Assembly (NCBI RefSeq): GCF_028863665.1
Contig: NZ_JARBFX010000001.1
Coordinates: 186,001-250,000 of the forward strand
Origin: Aquabacter sediminis
GTDB taxonomy: Bacteria > Pseudomonadota > Alphaproteobacteria > Rhizobiales > Xanthobacteraceae
DNA: 64,000 nucleotides
Direction: 5' to 3'
Shown: piece after piece, positions 27,764 through 35,480 of the stretch
How the letters are laid out: each line of letters opens with the position of its first letter
Numbering within the stretch: position 1 is the stretch's first letter
The notes under the pieces: generated by a model
The model's database searches: none
What the model saw: the letters and a program-made list of their open reading frames with translations, nothing else
Told to the model about the DNA's origin: nothing
Translations under genes and position numbers: made by a program

Positions 27764-28924
27764 ATGATCAACCGCATCCTCACCCCCCGCGAACTCTTGA
27801 TCGGGGGCGGAAGCCTGAAATTCCTGCCGGAACTTCTCGCCCGCCTCGGCGTGCGCAAGCCGCTCCTGGTGATCGATCCCACCATCCTGCGCCTCGGCCT
27901 CGCGGATGCCGCCATCGCGGCCCTGGAGGCAGCGGGGACGGCGCCGGTGGTGTTCTCGCAGGTGGTGGAGGACCCCACCGACACCAGCGTGCTCGATGCG
28001 GTCAAGCTCTTGAAATCTAACGGGTGTGACGGCGTGATCGGCTTCGGCGGCGGCAGCGCCATCGACACCGCCAAGGGGGCTGCCATCGTTGCCAGCACCG
28101 GCGAGGAGATCCGCGGCCTGAAGGTTCCCCGCATCGTCGACCTTGCCACCCTGCCCCTGGTGGCCATCCCCACCACGGCTGGGACGGGCAGCGAGGTGAC
28201 CCGCGCCTGTGTCATCACCGACACCGAGCGCCACGAGAAGATGTTGATTCTAGGCACTTCTGCCCTGCCGGCTGCTGCCATTGTCGACTATGAGCTGACC
28301 CTCACCTGCCCCTTCCGGGTCACCGTGGACACCGGCCTGGACGCCCTCACCCACGCCCTGGAAGCCCTCATCAACCGCAACCGCAATCCCCATGCGGATG
28401 CCCTCGCCCTTTCGGCGCTGAAGCTGATCGGCGCGAACCTGGAGATCGCAGCCACTACGCCTGGTGACAGAAAAGCCCGTGAAGCCATGATGTTAGGCGC
28501 GACCCATGCGGGCCTTGCGGTGTCCAACACGTCCACCGCCCTCATCCATGGCCTCAGCCGGCCCATCGGCGCCTTCTTCCATGTACCCCATGGCCTGTCC
28601 AACGCCATGCTGCTGCCCCTGGTGACGGACTTCTCCCTCTCCGCCGCCCCCGACGCCTATGCGTCCGCGGCCCGCGCTTTGGGCTGGGCCCCGGACGGCA
28701 TGGAAGATGGGGAAGCGTGCCAGCGTCTCGTGGAAGGCTTCCGGGGGCTCAATAATCGCTTGAAGGTCCCCACGCCAAAGGCTTATGGCATCGACGAAAT
28801 CCGGTATCGGGAGCTGATCCCGGAAATGGCCCGCCAGGCGCTTGCCTCTGGAACCCCAGGCAACAATCCAAGGGTCCCCACCCTGGAAGAGACCCTCTCG
28901 CTCTACGAGGCGGCTTGGGACTGA
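27764..28924 (+). CDS. Iron-containing alcohol dehydrogenase
   Basis: A 386-residue group III (Fe-ADH) dehydrogenase. The nucleotide-binding GFGGGSAIDTAKG motif is present, along with TTAGTGSEVTRACVI. The four metal ligands are all visible: Asp193 and His197 (DTGLDALTHALEA), His262 (LIHGLSRPIG) and His276 (FFHVPHGLSNAMLLP). Relatives include 1,3-propanediol and lactaldehyde dehydrogenases, maleylacetate reductase and hydroxyacid-oxoacid transhydrogenase. It ends the operon and is followed by a strong inverted repeat. Confidence 0.92.
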   Translation: MINRILTPRELLIGGGSLKFLPELLARLGVRKPLLVIDPTILRLGLADAAIAALEAAGTAPVVFSQVVEDPTDTSVLDAVKLLKSNGCDGVIGFGGGSAIDTAKGAAIVASTGEEIRGLKVPRIVDLATLPLVAIPTTAGTGSEVTRACVITDTERHEKMLILGTSALPAAAIVDYELTLTCPFRVTVDTGLDALTHALEALINRNRNPHADALALSALKLIGANLEIAATTPGDRKAREAMMLGATHAGLAVSNTSTALIHGLSRPIGAFFHVPHGLSNAMLLPLVTDFSLSAAPDAYASAARALGWAPDGMEDGEACQRLVEGFRGLNNRLKVPTPKAYGIDEIRYRELIPEMARQALASGTPGNNPRVPTLEETLSLYEAAWD

Positions 28925-29052
28925 GGCCGCACTCAGAACCCGTTGCAGAGGAGGCGGTCCGGGCTTCGCCTGCCATGTGGGAAGAGGGCATCGCCCCTTG
29001 GGCAGAAGCGACACCCTCTAGCCGTGCGACCACTCTGGATAGCCTGCGCCAT

Positions 29053-29080
29053 TGCCATGTGGGGCTGCCCCCACATGGCA
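29053..29080. terminator. Perfect 12-bp inverted repeat between convergent genes
   Basis: TGCCATGTGGGG pairs with CCCCACATGGCA around a CTGC loop. It lies 8 bp from the stop of the minus-strand YciF gene and between two convergent genes, so it fits a bidirectional terminator. T-runs are lacking. Confidence 0.7.
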
Positions 29081-29087
29081 GCGCTGA

Positions 29088-29600
29088 TCACCGATTGGCC
29101 TTGAGGCCCGCCGCTTCCAAGGCCAGATATTGCTGCGTCACAGCCGGCAGGTGCTGCTCCAGCCACGCCGCCATCTCCACCTCCTCGTCGAGAGACTTCT
29201 GGAGCAATGGGATAGCGGCGGAGAAGCCGCCTGTCTCGGCCATGGTGATGAGAGAGCGGTAGGACGCAATCTCGTAATTCTCGAATGCAAAGTCGGCGAA
29301 GCTGTTCTTGAGGACTTCGTCGTCCGCCATGCTGTGGCCCATGGCCGCCATGTTGCCCATGAAGGAGGCCGCTGTGTCCTTGAAGGAGGACTCACTCTCC
29401 CCCAGTCCCGCCAAAATGTCTTCAAGGCGCCTCGCCTGAGCTTCCGTCTCGGAGACATGCGTGCGAAGCCGCGCTGCAAGATCGGGATAGCTTTCCAGCC
29501 GGTCCAGCTGCCGATTCATGATCGACAGGGCCTCGTTTTCCAACGCGTGCGCGTTGCGCAGGCCGACGGTGAAGATGTCGCGAAGGGTCTCGTCTGCCAA
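29088..29600 (-). CDS. YciF-type ferritin-like stress protein (DUF892)
   Basis: A 170-residue all-helical protein of the DUF892/YciF family, a ferritin-like fold of unknown activity, induced by stress in several bacteria. Family features are the N-terminal TLRDIFTVGLRNAHALENEAL, the L..H..ET..Q..RLE-type segment (TTHVSETEAQARRLEDIL-like) and ENYEIASYRSLITMAETGG with conserved glutamates. The TTG start, 7 nt after AGGAG, gives the normal family start; an ATG further up lacks support. A sequence close to the general-stress sigma (EcfG) promoter lies 74 bp upstream. Confidence 0.85.
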   Translation of the reverse strand: MADETLRDIFTVGLRNAHALENEALSIMNRQLDRLESYPDLAARLRTHVSETEAQARRLEDILAGLGESESSFKDTAASFMGNMAAMGHSMADDEVLKNSFADFAFENYEIASYRSLITMAETGGFSAAIPLLQKSLDEEVEMAAWLEQHLPAVTQQYLALEAAGLKANR

Positions 29601-29673
29601 GGGTCGCTCCTGTGGTGTGAACGTTGTTCTGTGAACGGGAACGGCGGCCAAACCGCCATTTCCTCCTACCCTC

Positions 29674-29698
29674 AACGTTCACGCGGCCCTTTGGTTCG
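29674..29698 (-). promoter_or_regulatory. Candidate EcfG (general stress sigma) promoter of YciF gene
   Basis: On the minus strand CGAAC, 16 nt, then CGTT. The alphaproteobacterial EcfG consensus is GGAAC-N16/17-CGTT, so eight of nine bases match at allowed spacing. The -10-like element lies 74 bp from the TTG start. YciF-type genes are common members of this stress regulon, which supports the call. Confidence 0.55.
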
Positions 29699-29864
29699 TT
29701 TTCGCTACGGAAAGCGGCGACAACATCAGCTTCGCCGCGCCATTCATCGCGTATAAGGAGTCAGTTTATTGCATGGCCAACGACTTCATAAAGCGTATTC
29801 TTGACCTTTAAGAGGACAGTGCAGTCCGCGTTATGGACGGTGCGACAAGAACGACGCCCTTGCG

Positions 29865-29880
29865 GCCGGGCCTGCCCGGC
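29865..29880 (-). terminator. Hairpin downstream of nitrilase gene
   Basis: Perfect 7-bp stem GCCGGGC/GCCCGGC with a 2-nt loop, 35 bp beyond the nitrilase stop on the minus strand. The loop is very short and no T-run follows, so it is a weak call for the end of the importer/nitrilase operon. Confidence 0.35.
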
Positions 29881-29915
29881 GGCGCACCATCGTCCCTTCC
29901 GGACTGCCGGGATAC

Positions 29916-30860
29916 CTACTCCACCGGTTCCAGGCGCGTGCGGGCGATGACCGGAATCTGTGGTGTCTCGTCCACATGCAGGCTGAACAGGTCGGGCCGG
30001 GCGTAGTGACCGACCGGATCGAAATCGAGCTTGGCGCCCAGCAGATGGTCGAGGTCGATCTCGGCGGTGAGGATACCTTCCTCGTCGACCAGGGGGCCCG
30101 CGAGAATCTCGCCCAAGGGTCCGACGATGACCGAGCGCCCGTGCATCATCCATTCGTCCGGTGCAGCCTCGATGCGGCTGGCATAGTCGTCCGGGAAGTC
30201 GGACCGCCGCATCACCTGACAGGCGCCGATAACAAAGCACCGCCCCTCCATGGCCACATGGCGCATGGTGGAAATCCAGCTCTCGCGGTCATCTGCCGTG
30301 GGCGCGGCCCAGATCTGGACTCCCTTGGCATAATAGGCCGCACGCATCAGGGGCATGTAGTGCTCCCAGCAGATGGCGCCGCCCATGCGGCCATAGGGGG
30401 TGTCCACGACGGTGAGGGTCGAGCCGTCGCCGAAGCCCCAAACCAGGCGTTCTGAGCCCGTGGGCATCACCTTGCGGTGCTTGCCCATCAGGCCCTGCGG
30501 TCCGAGATAAAGTGCCGTGCAATACAGCGTGCCGCCGTCCCGCTCCATCACCCCAACCACCGCATGGATGTCGTGCGCCGCGCAGGCCGCCACCAACTGT
30601 TCCACCTCCGGGCCGGGCACGGCAATGGCGCCGCGCACATAGCGGGCAAAGTCCGCCCGCCCCTCCCCCGTGCGGCGCCCGATGCTGCAGCCGAAGTCGA
30701 GGCCCTTGGGATAGCCGCCAATAAAGGCCTCCGGGAACACGGCGATCTTGGCGCCGGTGGCCGCGGCCTCGGCGATCAGCGCCACCGTGCGGGCGGTGGC
30801 GGCCGGGCCGTCAAAGGGAATGGTTGCGGCCTGGACCGCGGCGACCTTGACCTTGGACAT
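29916..30860 (-). CDS. Nitrilase-family carbon-nitrogen hydrolase
   Basis: A 314-residue enzyme of the nitrilase branch. The catalytic triad is visible: Glu in FPEAFIGGYP, Lys in GKHRKVMPT, and Cys164 in GGAICWEHYMPLMRAAYY. The CWEHYMPL motif is typical of true nitrilases, which convert nitriles to acids and ammonia, rather than of amidases. ATG at 30860 has AAGGG 9 nt upstream; ATG at 30869 overlaps the preceding stop (ATGA) but has no usable spacing. It is the last gene of a NitT/TauT-type importer operon, so the imported compound may be a nitrile or be turned into one. Confidence 0.9.
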   Translation of the reverse strand: MSKVKVAAVQAATIPFDGPAATARTVALIAEAAATGAKIAVFPEAFIGGYPKGLDFGCSIGRRTGEGRADFARYVRGAIAVPGPEVEQLVAACAAHDIHAVVGVMERDGGTLYCTALYLGPQGLMGKHRKVMPTGSERLVWGFGDGSTLTVVDTPYGRMGGAICWEHYMPLMRAAYYAKGVQIWAAPTADDRESWISTMRHVAMEGRCFVIGACQVMRRSDFPDDYASRIEAAPDEWMMHGRSVIVGPLGEILAGPLVDEEGILTAEIDLDHLLGAKLDFDPVGHYARPDLFSLHVDETPQIPVIARTRLEPVE

Positions 30861-30865
30861 GGACT

Positions 30866-31594
30866 TCATCCCTTGTGTTGTGCCTGGCTTTCGCCGCCCG
30901 GAAGGGGCCAGAGCGGGCGCGGCAGGTCGAACAGATCCCGCGTGCGGGCATAGGTGGACGGGCCGTGCATGCGGCCCACCAGATCGAGAGCGTCGGCATC
31001 CACGCGGGGACGCTCGGGATCGCCGGTGAGGACGGAATGGGCATAGTGGGCATGGAGCACCTCGCCCACCGCCAGCCATTGCCCTGGGCCCGTCTCCAGC
31101 AGGTGCAGCAGCCGGCATTCCAGGGCAACAGGCGAGGCGGCAATGCGCGGGGGGCGGATGGCAAGGCTCGGCATCGTGGCAAGGCCGGCGAGGACCGTCT
31201 CGTCCACCTCCGGAGGGGCTTCCACACAGGTGGCATTCATGGCCTCCACCAGGGCGAAAGGCACGAGGTTGATGACGAATTCCCCGGTCGCGGAAATGTT
31301 GGCCGCCGTATCCTTGGGCTGCCCCGGACGGGCCAGGATGCCCAGCGCCACCACCGGCCGGTCGGCGCCGAACAGGTTGAAGAAGGAATAGGGCGCGGCA
31401 TTCACCACGCCATCCGCGTTGCACGTGACCACCCAGGCCACTGGGCGGGGCATGATGGTGGAGGCCAGCAGCCGATAGCGCGCCTCCGGCGGCAGGATGG
31501 AAAAATCAAAATGGCGCGTGGCGCTCTGCGGGTCGGGGCTGGGGCTGGGCCGCTCCAGACGTGCCACGTCCGCCTGTGCCGGAATGCTGGTCAT
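30866..31594 (-). CDS. Flavin reductase-like (FMN-binding split barrel) protein
   Basis: A 242-residue protein with the flavin_reduct split-barrel fold: YRLLASTIMPRPVAWVVTCNADGVVNAAPYSFFNLFGADRPVVALG and ATGEFVINLVPFALVEAMNAT, then CRLLHLLETGPGQWLAVGEV. Relatives reduce free FMN for two-component monooxygenases, or are FMN-dependent proteins of unknown activity. No partner monooxygenase is encoded beside it, so a direct role in this pathway is open. Its stop overlaps an ATG before the nitrilase gene. Confidence 0.85.
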   Translation of the reverse strand: MTSIPAQADVARLERPSPSPDPQSATRHFDFSILPPEARYRLLASTIMPRPVAWVVTCNADGVVNAAPYSFFNLFGADRPVVALGILARPGQPKDTAANISATGEFVINLVPFALVEAMNATCVEAPPEVDETVLAGLATMPSLAIRPPRIAASPVALECRLLHLLETGPGQWLAVGEVLHAHYAHSVLTGDPERPRVDADALDLVGRMHGPSTYARTRDLFDLPRPLWPLPGGESQAQHKG

Positions 31595-31635
31595 GATGGT
31601 CCTGCTGCGCGACGCCGGTGGGCGGTGCGGCTAGG

Positions 31636-31659
31636 GGCGGCGCGCCGGAACGCGCCGCC
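31636..31659 (-). terminator. Hairpin after binding-protein gene
   Basis: Perfect 9-bp stem GGCGGCGCG/CGCGCCGCC with a 6-nt loop, in the 89-bp gap between the binding-protein stop and the flavin-reductase start on the minus strand. It is one of three such post-binding-protein hairpins in the window. Confidence 0.55.
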
Positions 31660-31683
31660 GGTCGGGGGAGGACGGCGCGCCGG

Positions 31684-32739
31684 TCAGGCGCGCAGGATCT
31701 TCACGCTCTTCACGTCGAAGTTCAGCGCCGCCGCTTCCTTGTCCGCAGCAGCGGCGATGGCGGTATTGATGAATTTCGGCACGTCCGGCAGGCGCGGCAG
31801 GAGCTTGGCGTCCACGCCCCACTTGGCCAGCGCCTCCATTTGCGCGATCTGCTCGGGCGAGAGGGTGGCGCGGATGTCTGCGAAGGACTTGGCGCTCCAG
31901 GCCGGATCGTAGCTGGACGCCTTCTGCAGCACGGGCTCGGGGATGTTCTTGGCGGGCTCCAGGGTGCGGAACCAGCCATTCACCAGGTCATTGTTCTGGG
32001 CGGCGAAGAACAGCGCCTCGGAATTGGCGATGAGCAGGCGCTTCAGAACGTCCGGCTTCTGCTGAAGGAACCGGTTGTTGGCGGCAAGCACGATGACCGG
32101 GGATACGTTCTGCGAGATGACCTGCGCGGCGCCCGTGCTCTCGAAATAGCTGACGAACGGGTCATAGGAGAAGAAGGCATCGATGCGCTGTGCGCCCACC
32201 GCATCGGCCAGTTCCGCTGGCCCCACATTGACGAAGGTCACGTCCTTGCCCGGCGTGAGGCCAGCCTTGAGAACCGCATCCTGCGCATTCTGGAAGGCGG
32301 TGATGCCGAAGGTGCCGTAGACCTGCTTGCCCTTCAGGTCCGCCAGGCTGGTGATGCCGGACTTCTTGGTGGCCAGCACCGCCGAGCGGAACCGGGCCTG
32401 GGAGGCGACTGTGGTCACCGGCGCGCCGATGGCCATGGTGGTCACGGCAGCAAAGTCCGAGAGCGTGCCCACGTCGCCCGCACCCGAGACCAGGGCCTCG
32501 GTGATGGCCGGCGAGGCGGCAAGCTGAATCATCTCCATCTTGAGGCCGTTGCGGGCCGGGATGTCCGTGCGCATCAGGACATGGGCGATCTGGGCCGACA
32601 CGGTGGTCGTGTTGAACCAGCACATGCGGACCACGTCGCCCTCCTGGGCGCGCAGAACCGACGGCATCGCCAGTGGGAGGGAGGCGGCAAGGCCAGCGGC
32701 GAGCTGGCCGAAGCGGCGGCGCGAAATTCCTGAGGTCAC
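31684..32739 (-). CDS. NitT/TauT-type ABC substrate-binding protein, Tat-exported
   Basis: A 351-residue periplasmic binding protein of the NMT1/SsuA family. The N-terminus SRRRFGQLAAGLAASLPLA is a twin-arginine signal, with cleavage likely after VLRA. The mature part shows MIQLAASPAITEALVSGAGDVGTLSDFAAVTTMAIG and SLADLKGKQVYGTFGITAFQNA, the pattern of binding proteins for nitrate, sulfonates, taurine or pyrimidine precursors. It is encoded between the ATPase (4 bp upstream) and the flavin-reductase-like gene. The ligand is unknown; the nitrilase hints at a nitrile. Confidence 0.87.
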   Translation of the reverse strand: MTSGISRRRFGQLAAGLAASLPLAMPSVLRAQEGDVVRMCWFNTTTVSAQIAHVLMRTDIPARNGLKMEMIQLAASPAITEALVSGAGDVGTLSDFAAVTTMAIGAPVTTVASQARFRSAVLATKKSGITSLADLKGKQVYGTFGITAFQNAQDAVLKAGLTPGKDVTFVNVGPAELADAVGAQRIDAFFSYDPFVSYFESTGAAQVISQNVSPVIVLAANNRFLQQKPDVLKRLLIANSEALFFAAQNNDLVNGWFRTLEPAKNIPEPVLQKASSYDPAWSAKSFADIRATLSPEQIAQMEALAKWGVDAKLLPRLPDVPKFINTAIAAAADKEAAALNFDVKSVKILRA

Positions 32740-32742
32740 GGT

Positions 32743-33582
32743 CTATTCCCCTTTCTGCCATTCCGGCTTGAGCGTCTCCCACAGGTCGTTGACCGTGGAG
32801 ACGAACCATGGGTCGGAGCGCATCTCGGCCGTCCGCGGCCTCGGGAGCGGCACCAGCACCTCGTCGCGCACCCGGCCCGGGCGCGGGCTCATGACCACCA
32901 CGCGGTCGGCCAGGAAGACCGCCTCGTCGATGCCGTGGGTCACGAAAATCACCGTCTTGCCAGCCTCGGATGAGATGCGGGCGATCTCTTCCTGCAACAG
33001 CACGCGGGTCTGGGCATCGAGCGCGCCGAACGGCTCGTCCATGAGCAGGATGTCCGGATCGGGCGCGAGCGCCCGGGCGATGGCGGCGCGCTGCTTCATG
33101 CCGCCGGACATCTGGTGGGGATATTTGTCCTCGAAGCCGTTCAGCCGCACCATTGCAATCAGGGCCCGGGCGATCTCGGCCCGCTCAGCCTTGGGCATGC
33201 CCTTGGCTTTCAGGCCGAATTCCACGTTCTGCTGCACCGTCATCCAGCCAAAGAGCGCATAATCCTGGAACACCACCGTGCGCGAGGGGCCAGGGCGGGT
33301 GATGGGCCGGCCATCCTGGAGCAACTGTCCGCTGCTGGCGGACTGGAAACCGGCGATGATGCCAAGCAGGGTGGACTTGCCGCAGCCGGAGGGACCGAGC
33401 AGCGAGATGAATTCACCGCGCCGGATTCGCAGGTTCACGCCATCGAGCGCGATCACGGCATGGTCGGAGGCGGTGCCGCCATAGACCTTGCCCACATTGC
33501 GGATGTCGATCTGGATGTCGGCGGGCGAGGCCTCGGGCGCGAGGGAGGAGAAATCGGCAGGAAGGCGAGCGAGGGCGACCAT
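32743..33582 (-). CDS. NitT/TauT-type ABC transporter ATP-binding protein
   Basis: A 279-residue ATPase. Walker A is GPSGCGKSTLLGI, Q-loop VVFQDYALFGWMTVQQN, signature MSGGMKQRAAIARAL (the MSGGM form is typical of SsuB/TauB), Walker B ILLMDEPFGALDAQTR, and switch histidine in FVTHGIDEAVFLADRV. ATG at 33582 follows GAGGAG with a 6-nt gap; an earlier in-frame start lacks this. It pairs with the permease 10 bp upstream and the binding protein downstream. Confidence 0.93.
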   Translation of the reverse strand: MVALARLPADFSSLAPEASPADIQIDIRNVGKVYGGTASDHAVIALDGVNLRIRRGEFISLLGPSGCGKSTLLGIIAGFQSASSGQLLQDGRPITRPGPSRTVVFQDYALFGWMTVQQNVEFGLKAKGMPKAERAEIARALIAMVRLNGFEDKYPHQMSGGMKQRAAIARALAPDPDILLMDEPFGALDAQTRVLLQEEIARISSEAGKTVIFVTHGIDEAVFLADRVVVMSPRPGRVRDEVLVPLPRPRTAEMRSDPWFVSTVNDLWETLKPEWQKGE

Positions 33583-33592
33583 GGCGTTCTCC

Positions 33593-34438
33593 TCAATTGC
33601 GCTCGGAGGGAGCCCAGGCATTCACACGCCGCTCAATCCGTTCGAGAATGACGGACATGGCGAAGCCCACCAGGCCGATCGTGACCATGCCGGCGACCAC
33701 ATTGTTGATCTGGAACAGCATGCGGGATTGCTGGATCAGGTAGCCAAGGCCGGTCTGGGCGGCGATCAGCTCCGCCGTCACCACGCACATCCAGCCGACG
33801 CCGAGCGCGATGCGAAGGCCTGGGAGGATGATGGGCAGCGAGGCGGGGATCAGCACGTCCCAGAACAATTGCCAGGGCTTGGCGCCGAGACAGAGCGCGG
33901 CATTCATCTGGTTGCGGTCGAGCCCGCGCACCGCCGTGTAGGTGGCGACGAAGGCCGGGAAGACGGCGCCCAGGAACACGAGGAAGTAGGACGCCGCATC
34001 CCCCAGGCCGAACCACAGGATGGTAATGGGGATCCAGGCCAGTGGCGGAATGGGTCGGAGTGCCTCGACGACCGGGCGCACGAAGTCCGAAACCGGCCGC
34101 CACCAGCCGCAGATGAGGCCGAGCGCCAGCCCGACGATGCAGGCCAGAAAGAAGCCCACCGCCACGCGCTGGAGGCTGGCCGCCAGATGCACCCAGAGGG
34201 AGCCGTCCACCGCCATTTCCCACAGGGCCTGTGCGACGGCCACCGGAGAGGGGAGAAGGAAGCCGTCCACCAGCCCGAGCCCGCACACCGCCTGCCAGAA
34301 GCCGAAGAAGGCGGCAAGGCCCAGCCCCGCGCGGACCGACCGGTTGGCAAAGAGGCGAGAGACAGGCGGGAAGCGTCTCGCCGGCCTGCTCGCGGCAGGC
34401 TGGGCGGCCAGCGCGCCCGCATTGGCCTCTGCTTCCAT
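33593..34438 (-). CDS. NitT/TauT-type ABC transporter permease
   Basis: A 281-residue membrane protein with about six helices after a ~35-residue cytoplasmic lead. FLLPSPVAVAQALWEMAVDG and RPIPPLAWIPITILWFGLGDAA are family blocks. The EAA-like loop is LDRNQMNAALCLGAKPWQLFWDVLIPASLP. ATG at 34438 has AGGAGG 6 nt upstream and is preferred over a longer frame. It is the first gene of the minus-strand operon and diverges from a TrmB-like regulator gene across 255 bp. Confidence 0.92.
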   Translation of the reverse strand: MEAEANAGALAAQPAASRPARRFPPVSRLFANRSVRAGLGLAAFFGFWQAVCGLGLVDGFLLPSPVAVAQALWEMAVDGSLWVHLAASLQRVAVGFFLACIVGLALGLICGWWRPVSDFVRPVVEALRPIPPLAWIPITILWFGLGDAASYFLVFLGAVFPAFVATYTAVRGLDRNQMNAALCLGAKPWQLFWDVLIPASLPIILPGLRIALGVGWMCVVTAELIAAQTGLGYLIQQSRMLFQINNVVAGMVTIGLVGFAMSVILERIERRVNAWAPSERN

Positions 34439-34582
34439 CGGCAACCTCCTTTGCGTGATGGTCCGGCGCACCTCAGCGACCGGGTGACCCAGACGCTATT
34501 ATTGTCGGCATTTTCCGTCAATTCGATTCCCGCCCGAGAATGGGCGTTGATCGCGCATTTAGAGGCGCTTTTTCGCGCAAAT

Positions 34583-34609
34583 GCCCAAATTCACGCTCAG
34601 AATTTGGGC
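34583..34609. promoter_or_regulatory. Inverted repeat in divergent promoter region
   Basis: Perfect 9-bp arms GCCCAAATT and AATTTGGGC with a 9-nt spacer lie midway between the permease and TrmB-like regulator starts. Centre spacing suits a dimeric repressor. GCATTT/AAATGC arms (34555-34584) partly overlap it. The region is AT-rich against a high-GC background. Confidence 0.5.
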
Positions 34610-34693
34610 GTCGCATCATTTTTATATCGGATAAAACCGACGATAGACGGCGGGGGGAAGATCGGACATTCTCCCCGCATTGGGGGATGTGGC

Positions 34694-35449
34694 GTGACGA
34701 CCGACATTGAAGAAAAGCTGGCCCGGATCGGCATCACCGGGACGCTCTACAAGCTTTATCTGACGGCGGTGAGCCTCGGTGGCGCCTCGGTCACGGAGGT
34801 CGCCGTCAAGGCGGGCCTTGCCCGCACCACCGCTCACGACGCCCTGGCCAAGCTGGAGTCCGAAGGGCTCATCCGCTTCGTGGACCACGGCAAACGGCGC
34901 TTCGTGGTGGCGCAAGATCCCGGCGTGCTGCTGGAGCGCATTGAGGCGCGGCGGCAGATGCTTGAGGACGTGATGCCGGTCCTGCGCTCCATGTATCACC
35001 ATGAGAGCGGCAAGCCGAACGTGCGCTTTCATCCCGGACCCGACGGCATCCGCACAACGCTATGGGATACGCTGAACAGCGGCGACAAGGTCTTGCGCGC
35101 CACCTTGTCCATGAAGGAACTCATGGCCGAGCCGGGGCTGGAGGAGATGGAGCGCTACCTCAACGAGCGCGCGCGCCGGGGCATCTGGCTGCACGTCATC
35201 CGCTCGGCGGAGAGGGATATCGTCCCAATTTGGCCGTCCAGCAGCGAGCAGTGCCGGGAACTGCGCTATGCCCCGCCCGAGCACACGCTCGCCATGACCT
35301 GCTTCATCTATGGGCACAAGGTGGCGCTGATCTCGTCGGCGCGGGAAAGCTACGGCATGATCATCGACAGCGCCGAGTTCGCCGCCTTCCAGGCTTCCAT
35401 GTTCGACGCCATGTGGAGCCTCAGCACGCCCTCCCCCGCGGTTCCATGA
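34694..35449 (+). CDS. TrmB-like helix-turn-helix transcriptional regulator
   Basis: A 251-residue regulator. The N-terminal winged helix is EEKLARIGITGTLYKLYLTAVSLGGASVTEVAVKAGLARTTAHDALAKLESEGLIRFV, as in TrmB and related families. A linker helix (LLERIEARRQMLEDVMPVLRSMY) leads to a C-terminal ligand domain with YLNERARRGIWLHVIRSAERDI. GTG at 34694 follows GGGGGAT; the upstream open frame is antisense to the transporter genes. It diverges from the importer/nitrilase operon and is the most likely controller of it, an inference from position and the inverted repeat between them. Confidence 0.8.
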   Translation: MTTDIEEKLARIGITGTLYKLYLTAVSLGGASVTEVAVKAGLARTTAHDALAKLESEGLIRFVDHGKRRFVVAQDPGVLLERIEARRQMLEDVMPVLRSMYHHESGKPNVRFHPGPDGIRTTLWDTLNSGDKVLRATLSMKELMAEPGLEEMERYLNERARRGIWLHVIRSAERDIVPIWPSSSEQCRELRYAPPEHTLAMTCFIYGHKVALISSARESYGMIIDSAEFAAFQASMFDAMWSLSTPSPAVP

Positions 35450-35480
35450 GACCGGCTCGCCCCCCCCTCGCCCCGTCTTG

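Larger units (their letters stand above)
29601..29915. other. 315-bp intergenic region between YciF and nitrilase genes
   Basis: No protein gene is supported. The region holds the YciF promoter candidate near 29674-29698, and a perfect GCCGGGC/GCCCGGC hairpin at 29865-29880 that may end the minus-strand nitrilase operon. It also has a 12-codon ATG...TAA frame at about 29773 after a distant AAGGAG, which I do not call a gene. Confidence 0.6.

Noticed and set aside
29773-29811. 12-codon ATG...TAA frame (MANDFIKRILDL) after an AAGGAG
   Set aside because: Too short, ribosome site 12 nt away, no sign of conservation; a chance frame cannot be excluded.
33488-34693. Open frame upstream of the TrmB-like gene, antisense to the transporter genes
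   Set aside because: The TrmB-like domain starts at GTG 34694; the upstream part mirrors the ABC permease gene and has no recognisable domain.
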